This document shows positions 7,962 through 15,796 of a DNA stretch of 20,994 nucleotides, piece after piece (positions within the stretch are counted from its first letter, which is position 1; the number at the start of each line of letters is the position of its first letter). The DNA comes from Chloroflexota bacterium (GTDB taxonomy: Bacteria; Chloroflexota; Dormibacteria; Dormibacterales; Dormibacteraceae), in contig VBGE01000138.1 in assembly GCA_005880345.1 (NCBI GenBank), positions 1-20,994 of the forward strand. The letters are read 5' to 3'. The notes below the pieces were generated by a model that saw nothing but the letters and a program-made list of their open reading frames with translations, was not told the DNA's origin and ran no database searches. The position numbers were made by a program, and so were the translations under genes.

Positions 7962-8426
7962 TTGCGCACGTTCTATGCCGTGCGGCACGCCAAGGCGGGC
8001 AGCCGCAGCGAGTGGACCGGCGACGACCGCAAGCGCCCGCTGAACAAGAAGGGACTCGAGCAGGCGGAAAAGCTCGTCTCATTGTTGGCCCGGTACCCGA
8101 TTGCGGCCATCTATTCGAGCGGCTACCTGCGCTGCGTGCAGACGGTGCGGCCGCTCGCGCGCTCGCGCAAGCTCGAGGTCAAAGTCTCGCCGTCACTCGA
8201 AGAGGGCCATGGCCTCGAGGGTCTGACCGAGTTCCTCGGCGACCGCAGCCTCGACGACGTGGTCCTCAGCACGCACGGCGACATCATCGACGAGCTCGTC
8301 GAGGATCTGGTCGCGCGCGAGGTGATAGAGCCGGGCGAAGGCGGCATCGACAAGGGCGCGACGTGGCTGCTCGAGGCAGACGAGCATGGGATGGCGGTAC
8401 GGGCGCGGTACATACCGGCTCCATAG
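7962..8426 (+). CDS. sixA: SixA-type histidine phosphatase
   Basis: Small phosphoglycerate-mutase-fold phosphatase of about 154 residues, the usual size for SixA, which removes phosphate from phosphohistidine. The catalytic motif RHAKAG is near the N-terminus. LNKKGLEQAEKL, IYSSGYLRCVQTVRPLA and the second catalytic histidine in LSTHGDIID follow. I prefer the TTG at 7962 (then RTFYAVRHAKAG), 11 bases after the CYTH-CHAD stop. The open frame extends upstream to 7797, but that part lies inside the CHAD gene and is low-complexity arginine-rich. The start is uncertain because no strong ribosome site is visible. The gene closes a co-directional polyphosphate-related run and often neighbours CHAD genes. 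A role on a PPK1 phosphohistidine or another histidine phosphorelay is inference. Confidence 0.8.
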   Translation: MRTFYAVRHAKAGSRSEWTGDDRKRPLNKKGLEQAEKLVSLLARYPIAAIYSSGYLRCVQTVRPLARSRKLEVKVSPSLEEGHGLEGLTEFLGDRSLDDVVLSTHGDIIDELVEDLVAREVIEPGEGGIDKGATWLLEADEHGMAVRARYIPAP

Positions 8427-8433
8427 ACTGAAC

Positions 8434-8439
8434 TAGCCT
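8434..8439 (+). promoter_or_regulatory. Candidate -10 element (TAGCCT) for a leaderless hut operon mRNA
   Basis: TAGCCT has the T-A-N-N-N-T form and ends seven bases before the hutH ATG at 8447. There is no purine-rich ribosome site in the 20-base gap after sixA. A promoter here would separate the hut operon from the polyphosphate genes. No -35 hexamer is recognisable, so the call rests on position and on the repeated pattern in this window. Confidence 0.3.
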
Positions 8440-8446
8440 TTCTCCA

Positions 8447-9979
8447 ATGACGGTCACGTTGCGGGGACCTGGCCTGACCGAGGACCAGGTGGTCGCGGTA
8501 GCCCGTCATGGCGAGAAGGTCGCCCTCGCCGCCGCGGCCCGAACCCGCATGGAGCGGAGCCGCGCCCGGGTCGAGCGTGCTGCCACGTCACGCGAGCCCG
8601 TGTACGGCGTATCGACGGGCTTTGGCGCCCTGGCGGGCACACGGGTCGCGCCCCTCCGCCAGCCGGAGCTGCAGCTTGCGTTGATCCGCTCGCACGCGGC
8701 GGGCGTCGGTCCGCCGGTCGACGAGGAGGTGGTGCGTGCCGCGATGCTGCTGCGCGCGCGCACGCTCGCGATGGGACTGTCCGGCGTCCGGCCCGTGCTC
8801 GTCGAGGCAATGATCGCGATGCTCAACGAAGGCGTCACCCCGGTGGTGCCGCGATACGGGTCGGTTGGGTGCAGTGGCGACCTCGCGCCGCTCGCGCATA
8901 TCGGTCTGGCCCTCGTCGGCGAGGGGGAGGTGCTGAACGGAAAAGATGGCACACGACCGGCGGCGCAGGCATTGAAGTCGGCGAAGCTGAAGCCGGTCAA
9001 GCTCGAGACCAAAGAAGGTCTGGCGCTGATCAACGGCACCGATGGCATGCTCGGCATGCTGCTGCTCGCCTGCGCTGATGCCGAACTGCTCTTCAAGACC
9101 GCGGACGTGACCGCCGCAATGTCCGCGGAAGCACTGCTCGGCACCGATCGCGTGTTCCAGGCGCGCCTCCAGGAGGTGCGGCCCCATCCCGGTCAGATCG
9201 CGAGCGCGGCCAACCTTGCATCGCTGATGCACGGCTCGCAGATCGTGGCGTCGCACCGCCATTCGCAGCATGCGGTCCAGGACTCGTACTCGGTGAGGTG
9301 CAGCCCCCAGGTGGCCGGCGCTGGGAGGGACACGCTCGATTTCGCGCGCCGCGTCGCCGAGGTCGAGCTGGGCTCCACGATCGACAATCCCATCGTGCTC
9401 GAGAACGGCGAGGTGGAGTCGACGGGCAATTTCCACGGCGAGCCTTTGGCTTTCGCCGCCGACTTCCTGGCCATCGCTGCGGCTGAGATCGGCTCAATTG
9501 CGGAACGCCGCGTCGACCGGCTTCTCGACCCGCATCGCTCGCAAGGACTGCCGCCATTTCTTGCCGAAGAGCCTGGCGTCAACTCCGGGCTCATGGTCGC
9601 CCAGTACACGGCCGCGGCGCTGGTGGCCGAGAACCGCCGTCTGGCCGCTCCGGCGAGCGTCGACTCGGTGCCCACCTCCGGCATGCAGGAAGACCACGTT
9701 TCGATGGGTTGGGGCGCGGCGCTGAAGCTGCGCGCGGTGCTCGAAAATGTCGCCTCGATCCTGGCGGTCGAGCTGTGCGCGGCGGCTCGCGCGCAGGAGA
9801 TGCGGCGGCCACTCGAGGCTTCGGCGGCAACGTTCGCGGTGCGCAACGCGCTGCGCAAGGTGGTGGCCGGCCCCGGCCCGGACCGGTTCGTGGCCCCGGA
9901 GCTGGCTGCGGCGGTCGGCCTGATCCGGAGCGGTGCGGTGGTCGAAGCGGCGGAGCAGGTCATCGGGAAGCTCCGGTGA
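8447..9979 (+). CDS. hutH: Histidine ammonia-lyase
   Basis: First enzyme of histidine degradation: removes ammonia from L-histidine to give trans-urocanate, in the cytoplasm, using an autocatalytic MIO cofactor. At 510 residues it is of normal length. H83 (IRSHAAGVG) and the cofactor triad at residues 142-144 align with Pseudomonas putida HutH numbering. Other family blocks are [37 protein letters not shown] and [13 protein letters not shown]. The triad here is Cys-Ser-Gly ([12 protein letters not shown]) rather than Ala-Ser-Gly; the PROSITE PAL/histidase pattern allows alanine, serine or cysteine at this position. The gene leads the hutHUFI operon: its TGA overlaps the hutU GTG by four bases. 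A phenylalanine or tyrosine lyase is less likely given H83 and the hut neighbours. Confidence 0.96.
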   Translation: MTVTLRGPGLTEDQVVAVARHGEKVALAAAARTRMERSRARVERAATSREPVYGVSTGFGALAGTRVAPLRQPELQLALIRSHAAGVGPPVDEEVVRAAMLLRARTLAMGLSGVRPVLVEAMIAMLNEGVTPVVPRYGSVGCSGDLAPLAHIGLALVGEGEVLNGKDGTRPAAQALKSAKLKPVKLETKEGLALINGTDGMLGMLLLACADAELLFKTADVTAAMSAEALLGTDRVFQARLQEVRPHPGQIASAANLASLMHGSQIVASHRHSQHAVQDSYSVRCSPQVAGAGRDTLDFARRVAEVELGSTIDNPIVLENGEVESTGNFHGEPLAFAADFLAIAAAEIGSIAERRVDRLLDPHRSQGLPPFLAEEPGVNSGLMVAQYTAAALVAENRRLAAPASVDSVPTSGMQEDHVSMGWGAALKLRAVLENVASILAVELCAAARAQEMRRPLEASAATFAVRNALRKVVAGPGPDRFVAPELAAAVGLIRSGAVVEAAEQVIGKLR

Positions 9980-11625
9980 GCCGCGCCGTCCGTGCGCCGC
10001 GTGGGTCGGAGATCACATGTCTCGGCTGGCCCCAGGAAGCCGCGATGCGGATGCTCATGAACAACCTCGACCCGGAGGTGGCCGAGCGCCCTGAGGACCT
10101 CGTCGTTTACGGCGGCACCGGCAAGGCCGCGCGCTCGTGGGAGGCTTACGACGCGATCGTCCGCGAGCTGCGCCGGCTGCGAGGCGACCAGACGCTTCTC
10201 GTCCAGTCGGGCAAGCCGGTGGGGGTGTTCGAAACGCACGAGTGGGCGCCCCGCGTCCTCATCTCGAACTCGATGCTGGTGCCGGAGTGGGCGACGTGGG
10301 AGGAGTTCCGCCGGCTCGAGGCGCTCGGCCTGACGATGTACGGCCAGATGACCGCGGGGTCCTGGATCTACATCGGCACGCAGGGCATCCTGCAGGGCAC
10401 GTACGAGACGTTCGCCGCGGTCGCGCGGAAGAGGTTCGGCGGCACCCTCGCCGGCACCATCACGCTGACGGCGGGGCTAGGCGGCATGGGCGGGGCGCAG
10501 CCGCTCGCGATCACGCTCAACGGCGGGGTGGCGTTGTGCGTGGAGGTCGACGACGAGCGCATCGCGCGCAGGCTCGAGCATCGCTACCTCGATGTGCGCG
10601 CTGAAAATCTCGATGACGGCCTTCGGCTCGCGTATGAGGCAAGGCAGGCCAAGCGCGCAGTGTCGATTGGCGTGCCGGGCAACGCGGCCGACGTGTTTCC
10701 CGATCTGGCGCGGCGCGATTTTCCGATTGACATCGTGACCGACCAGACGCCGGCCCACGACCCGCTGAGCTATGTGCGGGCCGGCCTTTCTCCCGAGGAC
10801 GCGGCCGAGCTCCGCCTGGACGATCCCGACGCGTACGTCAAGCGCGCGCGGGAGAGCATGGCGCGCCAGGTCGACGCGATGGTGATGCTCCAGGACCGCG
10901 GTGCGGAAGTGTTCGACTACGGCAACAGCCTGCGCGCCGAGGCGCGCCTGGGCGGCAGCACGCGCGCCTTCGACTACCCAGGCTTCGTTCCGGCTTACAT
11001 CCGGCCCCTGTTCACCGAGGGCAAGGGACCGTTTCGCTGGGTCGCGCTGTCTGGCGATCCCGCGGACATCGCGGCCACCGATCGCGCGATGCTGGACGAG
11101 TTCTCCGACGACCCCGCGCTGGTGCGCTGGATCAAGGCCGCGGCGGAGCGCGTCAGCTACCAGGGCTTGCCGGCCCGCATCTGCTGGCTCGGCTACGGAG
11201 AGCGCGCACGCGCTGGGCGGCGTTTCAATGAGCTCGTGCGCAAGGGCGAGGTGGGCGCGCCGATCGTGATCGGCCGCGACCATCTTGACTCGGGCTCGGT
11301 CGCGTCGCCGTACCGCGAGACGGAGGCGATGCAGGACGGCTCGGACGCGATCGCCGATTGGCCGATCCTCAATGCATTGCTCAACACCTCGAGCGGGGCG
11401 TCGTGGGTGAGCGTGCACCACGGTGGCGGCGTGGGCATCGGGCGCTCCATCCACGCGGGCATGGTGGCTGTCGCGGATGGCTCCGCCGAAGCGGACAAGA
11501 AGCTCGAGCGGGTGCTCACCAACGACCCCGGCACCGGGGTCATGCGGCACGCCGACGCCGGCTACGAGCGTGCAGTCGAGGTGGCGCGCGAGCGCGGCGT
11601 CCACATTCCCATGCTGGACGAGTGA
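9976..11625 (+). CDS. hutU: Urocanate hydratase
   Basis: Second enzyme of the pathway: adds water to urocanate to form 4-imidazolone-5-propionate, using tightly bound NAD+ as an electrophile. The 549-residue length is typical. Visible features are the substrate/NAD region [14 protein letters not shown], the glycine-rich [18 protein letters not shown], and the active-site cysteine C403 in [12 protein letters not shown], matching the catalytic cysteine region known from the P. putida enzyme. [13 protein letters not shown] and [15 protein letters not shown] near the C-terminus are also conserved. I chose the GTG at 9976 because it forms a GTGA overlap with the hutH stop and begins just before the conserved [16 protein letters not shown]. 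The longer open frame upstream lies inside hutH. Its own stop overlaps the hutF GTG. Confidence 0.96.
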   Translation: MSRAVRAPRGSEITCLGWPQEAAMRMLMNNLDPEVAERPEDLVVYGGTGKAARSWEAYDAIVRELRRLRGDQTLLVQSGKPVGVFETHEWAPRVLISNSMLVPEWATWEEFRRLEALGLTMYGQMTAGSWIYIGTQGILQGTYETFAAVARKRFGGTLAGTITLTAGLGGMGGAQPLAITLNGGVALCVEVDDERIARRLEHRYLDVRAENLDDGLRLAYEARQAKRAVSIGVPGNAADVFPDLARRDFPIDIVTDQTPAHDPLSYVRAGLSPEDAAELRLDDPDAYVKRARESMARQVDAMVMLQDRGAEVFDYGNSLRAEARLGGSTRAFDYPGFVPAYIRPLFTEGKGPFRWVALSGDPADIAATDRAMLDEFSDDPALVRWIKAAAERVSYQGLPARICWLGYGERARAGRRFNELVRKGEVGAPIVIGRDHLDSGSVASPYRETEAMQDGSDAIADWPILNALLNTSSGASWVSVHHGGGVGIGRSIHAGMVAVADGSAEADKKLERVLTNDPGTGVMRHADAGYERAVEVARERGVHIPMLDE

Positions 11626-12812
11626 AAGGCTCGGGGCGCTGGCACGCCGAGCAGGCGTGGCTGGGCCATCGCGCCGAGAACGTGCTGATCGAAGTCCACG
11701 ACGGCCGCATCACGTCGATCGAGGAGGGCACGCCCGCACCGCCGGACGCGACCGCGCTGCACGGCTGGACCATCCCTGGCCTGGCCAACGTGCACAGCCA
11801 CGCCTTTCAGCGCCTGCTGCGCGGCGAGATCGAGTCGGGTGGCGGCGATTTCTGGGAGTGGCGGGCGCAGATGTATCGCTTCACCGAATGGGACCCGGCC
11901 GACTACTTCAAGCACGCTCAGCTCGTCTTTCGCGAGATGCTCGAGGCGGGGATCACCGCGGTCGGCGAGTTCCATTACCTACACAGCCATGGCAACGGGC
12001 TCGGCGAGGCGCTGATCGACGCGTGCTACCTGCGGGGCGGTCTCGATGGCCGTCCGTTGGAGGCGGAGCAGCTCACGTTCTCCGACGGCGATGCGGACAG
12101 CTGGGCGCTGCGCATGGACCAGATGAAAGACACCGACGGCGCGCGACTGGCCGCGGCCATCCACAGCGTGCGCGCGGTCGATTCGGAATCGATGCGCATC
12201 GTCGCGACGTATGCGCGCGAGCGGCGCATGCCCCTGCACGTCCACCTCGCGGAGCAGCCGGCGGAGGTCGAAGAGTGCCTCGCAGTCGAGGGCTGCACAC
12301 CGGCTGAGCTGCTCGAGCGCGAAGGCATCCTCGGCCCCGACCTCACCGCCGTGCATGCGATCCACGTCAGCGAGCACGACATCGCGCTCCTTGGCGAGAA
12401 CGAGGTGACGATCTGCGCGTGTCCGACAACGGAACGCGACCTTGGTGACCGCATCGGTCCGCTGAGCGCGCTCGCCGAGGCGGGATGCGGATTGAGCGCG
12501 GGCAGCGATTCCAACGCGGTGACGGACATCCTCGAAGAGGTCCGCGCCCTCGAGCTCGACCAGCGCCGCGCGACCGGGCGGCGTGTGTTGCACCAGCCGG
12601 AGGATCTTCTGCGCGCCGCGACCGCCGGCGGGATGCGCGCTCTCGGTTGGGACGCGGGCGAGCTGCGCGAGGGAATGCTGGCCGATTTCATCACCCTCGA
12701 CCAGCCGGGTGTCCTGTGGCGCGAGCTCAAGCCGTCGTACCTCGTGTTTGGCCTGTCCGCCTGCGATGTGACCAACGTGGTGGTCGGCGGACTGACCGTC
12801 GTCAGCCGATGA
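11622..12812 (+). CDS. hutF: Formimidoylglutamate deiminase with a short internal deletion
   Basis: Amidohydrolase that converts N-formimino-L-glutamate to N-formyl-L-glutamate and ammonia, the deiminase branch of histidine degradation. Family metal and catalytic motifs are present: NVHSHAFQR near residue 55, [26 protein letters not shown] and the aspartate in [15 protein letters not shown] is also conserved. The GTG at 11622 overlaps the hutU stop (GTGA). The protein has 396 residues, whereas relatives have about 450. Comparing by eye with P. aeruginosa HutF, the segment between GEALI and DACYLRGGL (around residue 132) lacks roughly 14 residues that normally carry a core barrel strand (A-A-x-x-A-G-I-x-L-T-L-L). 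The deletion is in frame. Assignment to HutF rather than another amidohydrolase is firm from context and motifs; activity is less certain. Confidence 0.92.
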   Translation: MKGSGRWHAEQAWLGHRAENVLIEVHDGRITSIEEGTPAPPDATALHGWTIPGLANVHSHAFQRLLRGEIESGGGDFWEWRAQMYRFTEWDPADYFKHAQLVFREMLEAGITAVGEFHYLHSHGNGLGEALIDACYLRGGLDGRPLEAEQLTFSDGDADSWALRMDQMKDTDGARLAAAIHSVRAVDSESMRIVATYARERRMPLHVHLAEQPAEVEECLAVEGCTPAELLEREGILGPDLTAVHAIHVSEHDIALLGENEVTICACPTTERDLGDRIGPLSALAEAGCGLSAGSDSNAVTDILEEVRALELDQRRATGRRVLHQPEDLLRAATAGGMRALGWDAGELREGMLADFITLDQPGVLWRELKPSYLVFGLSACDVTNVVVGGLTVVSR

Positions 12813-14005
12813 AGCGGCTGCGCAACATCGGCAGGCTGTTCACGGGCACGCCGGAGGGCGTCGTCGAAGATTCCGCGGTGATCCTCGACGGGGAGGTCAT
12901 CGCATGGTGCGGCAAGCACGGAGAAGAGCCGCACGAGCTGCTGGAGTCGGTCATCGATGACCACGACTGCGCGGGCGGCCTGGTCACCGCGGGCCTGATC
13001 GATGCGCACACGCACCCCGTCTATGCGGGTGACCGGATGGCCGAGGTGGCGATGCGCTCAGCCGGCGCGTCCTATGCGGAGGTGGCAAAGGCCGGCGGGG
13101 GAATCCGCGCCACGGTCAGCGCGACGCGTGAGGAGTCGGTCAGTGCGCTGGAAACCGATACCGCGCGGCGCCTGTGGCAGTGGCTCGAAGGTGGTGCGAC
13201 CACGGTCGAGGCGAAGACTGGATATCACCTGGAACGAGAGGGTGAGCTGGAGGCCACGCGCCTGCTCGCGAGGCTGGCCCGGCGCATGGACCTGCCCCGC
13301 ATCGAGATCACGTTTCTCGCCGCTCACGCGCTGCCGCCGGACCGGTGGGCGCGCTTAGCCTCGTATGCGAAACAGGTCGCCGAGTGGTGCGACGACGCCT
13401 ATCTGGCCGGCGCGCGATTCTGCGACGTGTTCTGCGACCGCGGTTATTTCAGCGTGCCGCAGTCGCGCTCGATCCTGAAGGCAGGTTTGAAGGCGAAGCT
13501 CATTCCGCGCATCCACGCCGACGAGCTGGAGCGCACCGGCGGCTCGCGTCTCGCGGCGGAGCTGCATGCGGTGTCGGCCGACCACCTGCTGCGCGCAAAC
13601 CGTGGCGACGCGGTCGCGCTGGCCAAAGCCGGGGTCGTGGCCACGCTCGCGCCCGGAACTGCCCTTTCCATCGGCAAGCTCCCGCCCGTCAAGGACCTGG
13701 TGGATGCGGGGGCGGTCATCGCGCTCGGCACCGACCACAATCCGGGGACGAGCGGCATCACGAGCATGAGCGTGGTGGTCGCCCTGGCCGTGGCCGTGTT
13801 CAAGCTGTCGGTCGAGCGGGCCCTTCTGGCCGCCACACTCGGCGGGGCGTACTCGCTCTCCCGTTCAGACCGAGGCGTCGTGGCCACGCACAAGCTGGCC
13901 GATCTCGTCCTATGGGAGGCCGAGCACGAGGGAGCTTTTGCATGGGCCTACGGGCTGAAGCCGCGGGCCGTGTGGTTGAGAGGCGCGCAAGTTTTTGCTT
14001 CGTAA
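12809..14005 (+). CDS. hutI: Imidazolonepropionase
   Basis: Third enzyme of histidine degradation: hydrolyses 4-imidazolone-5-propionate to N-formimino-L-glutamate, the substrate of the HutF encoded just upstream. It is a metal-dependent amidohydrolase of 398 residues, a normal length. Diagnostic blocks are the metal motif GLIDAHTHPVYAGDR, AGGGIRATVSATR, EAKTGYHLE, RIHADELERTGGS, a histidine in AVSADHLL and the metal aspartate in GTDHNPGTS. The ATG at 12809 overlaps the hutF stop (ATGA), so it is translationally coupled. It is the last gene of the hutHUFI unit; the deformylase HutG that would finish the pathway is not seen here. No terminator follows its stop before the next promoter at 14010. 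Confidence 0.96.
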   Translation: MKRLRNIGRLFTGTPEGVVEDSAVILDGEVIAWCGKHGEEPHELLESVIDDHDCAGGLVTAGLIDAHTHPVYAGDRMAEVAMRSAGASYAEVAKAGGGIRATVSATREESVSALETDTARRLWQWLEGGATTVEAKTGYHLEREGELEATRLLARLARRMDLPRIEITFLAAHALPPDRWARLASYAKQVAEWCDDAYLAGARFCDVFCDRGYFSVPQSRSILKAGLKAKLIPRIHADELERTGGSRLAAELHAVSADHLLRANRGDAVALAKAGVVATLAPGTALSIGKLPPVKDLVDAGAVIALGTDHNPGTSGITSMSVVVALAVAVFKLSVERALLAATLGGAYSLSRSDRGVVATHKLADLVLWEAEHEGAFAWAYGLKPRAVWLRGAQVFAS

Positions 14006-14009
14006 TAGG

Positions 14010-14038
14010 TTGCTAAAAGCGTGCAATCAGCCTATAAG
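14010..14038 (+). promoter_or_regulatory. Sigma70-like promoter, TTGCTA-N17-TATAAG
   Basis: TTGCTA at 14010-14015 and TATAAG at 14033-14038 are separated by exactly 17 bases, starting five bases after the hutI stop codon. The -10 matches five of six consensus positions. It lies in an AT-rich stretch that contrasts with the GC-rich coding sequence around it. Transcription would start near 14045 and give a leader of about 60 bases before the membrane protein at 14107. Confidence 0.7.
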
Positions 14039-14106
14039 TTGCACCTGAACGGCCGCCGCTCAGCAAATTCGAATCCACCGCGGTCGAAAATGGAGGAAGG
14101 CAACTA

Positions 14107-14505
14107 GTGGCTAAGTGGAACCCCCTGGCATTGAAGATTCTCATGTGGGTAGTGGGAGTCTTGATGGTAGTCAGCTCGGCGGCGAGCTTCGTCGGAGTCT
14201 CGGTCATCCCCACCAACGAGGGCATCGCCGGTGCGGTGACTGCGCCGGTGGCCGGCATCGCGTTCGGTGCAGGCATCATGATCGCCGGCTTCGACCCGAT
14301 CGCGAACATCAGCTGGGTCCGCGCGGTGGTCGTCTACGCGATCCTCGAGGTCGTCTACAACATCTTCACCCAGATCGCCATCGGGACCTTCGACATCGTC
14401 GCGTTCATCGTCGCGATCCTCGTCGCGGTGATCATCCTCGTCCTTTACCCCAACAAGCCGGCCCTGTGGATGCAGACCGGGTCGACATCCGGAGCGCGCG
14501 CGTAA
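14107..14505 (+). CDS. Small four-helix membrane protein, function unknown
   Basis: A 132-residue hydrophobic protein that I do not recognise. It has four predicted transmembrane segments at about residues 9-30, 39-61, 69-88 and 92-115. The N-terminus is short and basic (MAKWNPLALK) and the tail soluble (PALWMQTGSTSGARA). There are no cysteines and no catalytic motif that I can see; glycine and alanine are frequent in helices 1-2. The GTG start at 14107 is supported by GGAGGA at 14092-14097. It is monocistronic, with its own promoter and a textbook terminator, which suggests strong independent expression. Annotation pipelines would probably call it a hypothetical membrane protein. Confidence 0.85.
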   Translation: MAKWNPLALKILMWVVGVLMVVSSAASFVGVSVIPTNEGIAGAVTAPVAGIAFGAGIMIAGFDPIANISWVRAVVVYAILEVVYNIFTQIAIGTFDIVAFIVAILVAVIILVLYPNKPALWMQTGSTSGARA

Positions 14506-14526
14506 GCAGCCGACTCACGATTTCTT

Positions 14527-14559
14527 AAGGGGCGGCATTTGCCGCCCCTTTTTGTTTTC
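14527..14559 (+). terminator. Rho-independent terminator
   Basis: A perfect 10-base-pair stem (AAGGGGCGGC/GCCGCCCCTT) with an ATTT loop at 14527-14550 runs straight into TTTTGTTTT. It lies 21 bases after the membrane-protein stop codon. In the other direction the hairpin lacks a good T-tract, so it mainly ends plus-strand transcription; the convergent RDD gene stops at 14591. Confidence 0.92.
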
Positions 14560-14590
14560 GCGGGGGAGGCAGGCCTCTCCCCGGGGCAGC

Positions 14591-15325
14591 TCAGTCAGTT
14601 ATGACTTCGGTGCTGGCGAGCTCGTCCTGCAGTGGCCGTCGCGTGATCCAGTAGGCGGGCAGCAGGGCGAGCCTGAATATCGCTTGGGCCGGCGTCAGGC
14701 GCGAAGCGTCCACCGCCACCACCCGCTGGCGCATCACCAATCCTCCCAGGGTGCGGCCGCTGATGCTCCAGCACGCGACGTGATAGGCCGCGGCGATCAC
14801 CAACGTACGGCGCAGCCGGCGCCGCCGGCGGCCGATGAAACCGGCCAGCGTGAAGCAGAACGCGACGTCGATCATGGCCGCCCTGCGGCGATCTCGGGGT
14901 CCAGCCGGCGGGCCAGGCGCGGGCTCGCGGCCGCGCAGCCGGAGGAGATAGAGCCGCGTAAAGAGCTGGTGGACCTGGAGGTGGGTGAGGACGTAGATCG
15001 GCCGTGGCAGGCGAGGGGGGTAGCCGCTCGCGGTTGCCACCACGCGGCCATCCGCAGCCTGGATGCGCCAGCGGCCACCGGGCCGCCGGGCCAGGAGCCC
15101 GCCTTCGATCGGCCATTCGACGGCGTCGGTGGTCACGCGGGGCGGCCCAAACCTGAGGAGTTCGATCGGGCCGAGGGTCACCGCGTTGTCGCGGACCCTC
15201 ACGAGGCCGAAGGTGACCGCGGGCAGCGTCTCAACGTATGCGTCGCGCAACTGGCCGCCGGTTAGAGACGAAGCGATCCCAACCTCGGCTGTGGTCGACA
15301 CCGCGCCGTCATTCCAGGTCACCAC
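14591..15325 (-). CDS. RDD-family membrane protein
   Basis: Membrane protein of up to 244 residues. The C-terminal half carries RDD-family features: a hydrophobic helix beginning AAMIDVAFCFTLAGFIG, a second helix TLVIAAAYHVACWSI, the conserved SGRTLGGLVMRQRVVAVD, and a last helix AIFRLALLPAYWI. The N-terminal half is soluble and probably beta-rich (residues 1 to about 110) and I cannot name it. Transport or ion-exchange roles are described for a few RDD proteins, but nothing here indicates a substrate. An ATG at 15388 would give a longer protein overlapping the divergent SRPBCC gene. I prefer a GTG at 15325 or 15322 (followed by TWNDGAVSTTAEVG), because a GATATT hexamer sits six bases before the latter and the upstream part is arginine/proline-rich and shadow-like. 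Confidence 0.75.
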   Translation of the reverse strand: MVTWNDGAVSTTAEVGIASSLTGGQLRDAYVETLPAVTFGLVRVRDNAVTLGPIELLRFGPPRVTTDAVEWPIEGGLLARRPGGRWRIQAADGRVVATASGYPPRLPRPIYVLTHLQVHQLFTRLYLLRLRGREPAPGPPAGPRDRRRAAMIDVAFCFTLAGFIGRRRRRLRRTLVIAAAYHVACWSISGRTLGGLVMRQRVVAVDASRLTPAQAIFRLALLPAYWITRRPLQDELASTEVITD

Positions 15326-15328
15326 CCG

Positions 15329-15336
15329 AATATCTT
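15329..15336. promoter_or_regulatory. Overlapping divergent -10 elements shared by the RDD and SRPBCC genes
   Basis: Reading plus, TATCTT (15331-15336) ends six bases before the SRPBCC ATG at 15343. Reading minus, GATATT (15334-15329) ends six bases before the GTG at 15322. The two hexamers overlap by four bases and the two start codons are only 20 bases apart, so a single AT-rich patch would have to serve both directions. Inferred from position; no transcript data. Confidence 0.4.
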
Positions 15337-15342
15337 CGTTGC

Positions 15343-15786
15343 ATGGCTCGGCTGGAGTTCGATGCGAGCGTGACCGTGAAGGCGGCACCCGAGCGCGCCT
15401 TCGATTACTTCGCCGACTACCGGCACGTGGCCGGCGTGCTGGAGGAGGTGCGCCGCTGGGAGCCGATCGGGGAGAAGTCGAGCGGGGTCGGGGCGCGGTT
15501 CAACGTCGAGATGCAGACTCTCGGGTTTCCGCTGCGCAGCGTCCTGCGGTTGTCGCGGTGGCGTCGCCCGGCCGAGATCGGGTGGGTGTCAGAGTCAGGA
15601 CCCGTCCGGCAGGAAGGCGGCTTCCGCTTCACGCAGGTCGCAGGTGGCACACGGATCGAGCTTCGCATCGCCTATGAGCCGCCCGGCTTCGTGGTCGGGA
15701 CGGCGATCGCGCGGCGCCTCGACCCCTTGATTCGGGGGCGTCTGCAGAAGGCGCTCGAGCGAATTCGGGAACAGCTCGAGTCCTAA
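15343..15786 (+). CDS. SRPBCC (START/Bet v1-like) family protein
   Basis: A 147-residue single-domain protein with the helix-grip pattern of polyketide cyclase/dehydrase-like SRPBCC proteins. It starts MARLEFDASVTVKAAPERAFDYFADYRHVA (beta-1, then the first helix). Beta strands follow (ARFNVEMQTLG, AEIGWVSESG, EGGFRFTQVAGGTRIELRI), and a long C-terminal helix (LDPLIRGRLQKALERIREQLES) closes the cavity. Such proteins bind hydrophobic ligands or act as non-enzymatic chaperones; the ligand cannot be predicted. The ATG at 15343 aligns with the fold start, and the upstream open frame to 15238 lies antisense to the RDD gene. The next gene begins 10 bases after its stop. Confidence 0.85.
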   Translation: MARLEFDASVTVKAAPERAFDYFADYRHVAGVLEEVRRWEPIGEKSSGVGARFNVEMQTLGFPLRSVLRLSRWRRPAEIGWVSESGPVRQEGGFRFTQVAGGTRIELRIAYEPPGFVVGTAIARRLDPLIRGRLQKALERIREQLES

Positions 15787-15789
15787 GCT
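15784..15789 (+). promoter_or_regulatory. Candidate -10 element (TAAGCT) before the PNPOx-like gene
   Basis: TAAGCT overlaps the TAA stop of the SRPBCC gene and ends seven bases before the GTG at 15797, with no Shine-Dalgarno. It fits the T-A-N-N-N-T plus 6-7 base pattern seen before other start codons here. Because it contains a stop codon the match may be coincidental. Confidence 0.25.
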
Positions 15790-15796
15790 TGGCCGG

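Noticed and set aside
9709..9975. N-terminal extension of urocanate hydratase
   Set aside because: It overlaps hutH in another frame and has no urocanase similarity; the GTG at 9976 gives the standard length.
12026..13015. A 329-codon minus-strand frame across hutF and hutI
   Set aside because: Antisense to two strong amidohydrolase genes, serine/arginine-rich, no recognisable domain.
15326..15388. Upstream ATG of the RDD gene at 15388
   Set aside because: It would overlap the SRPBCC coding start by 46 bases, and the added residues (MPPSRSRSHRTPAEP) look like an antisense shadow; not fully excluded.
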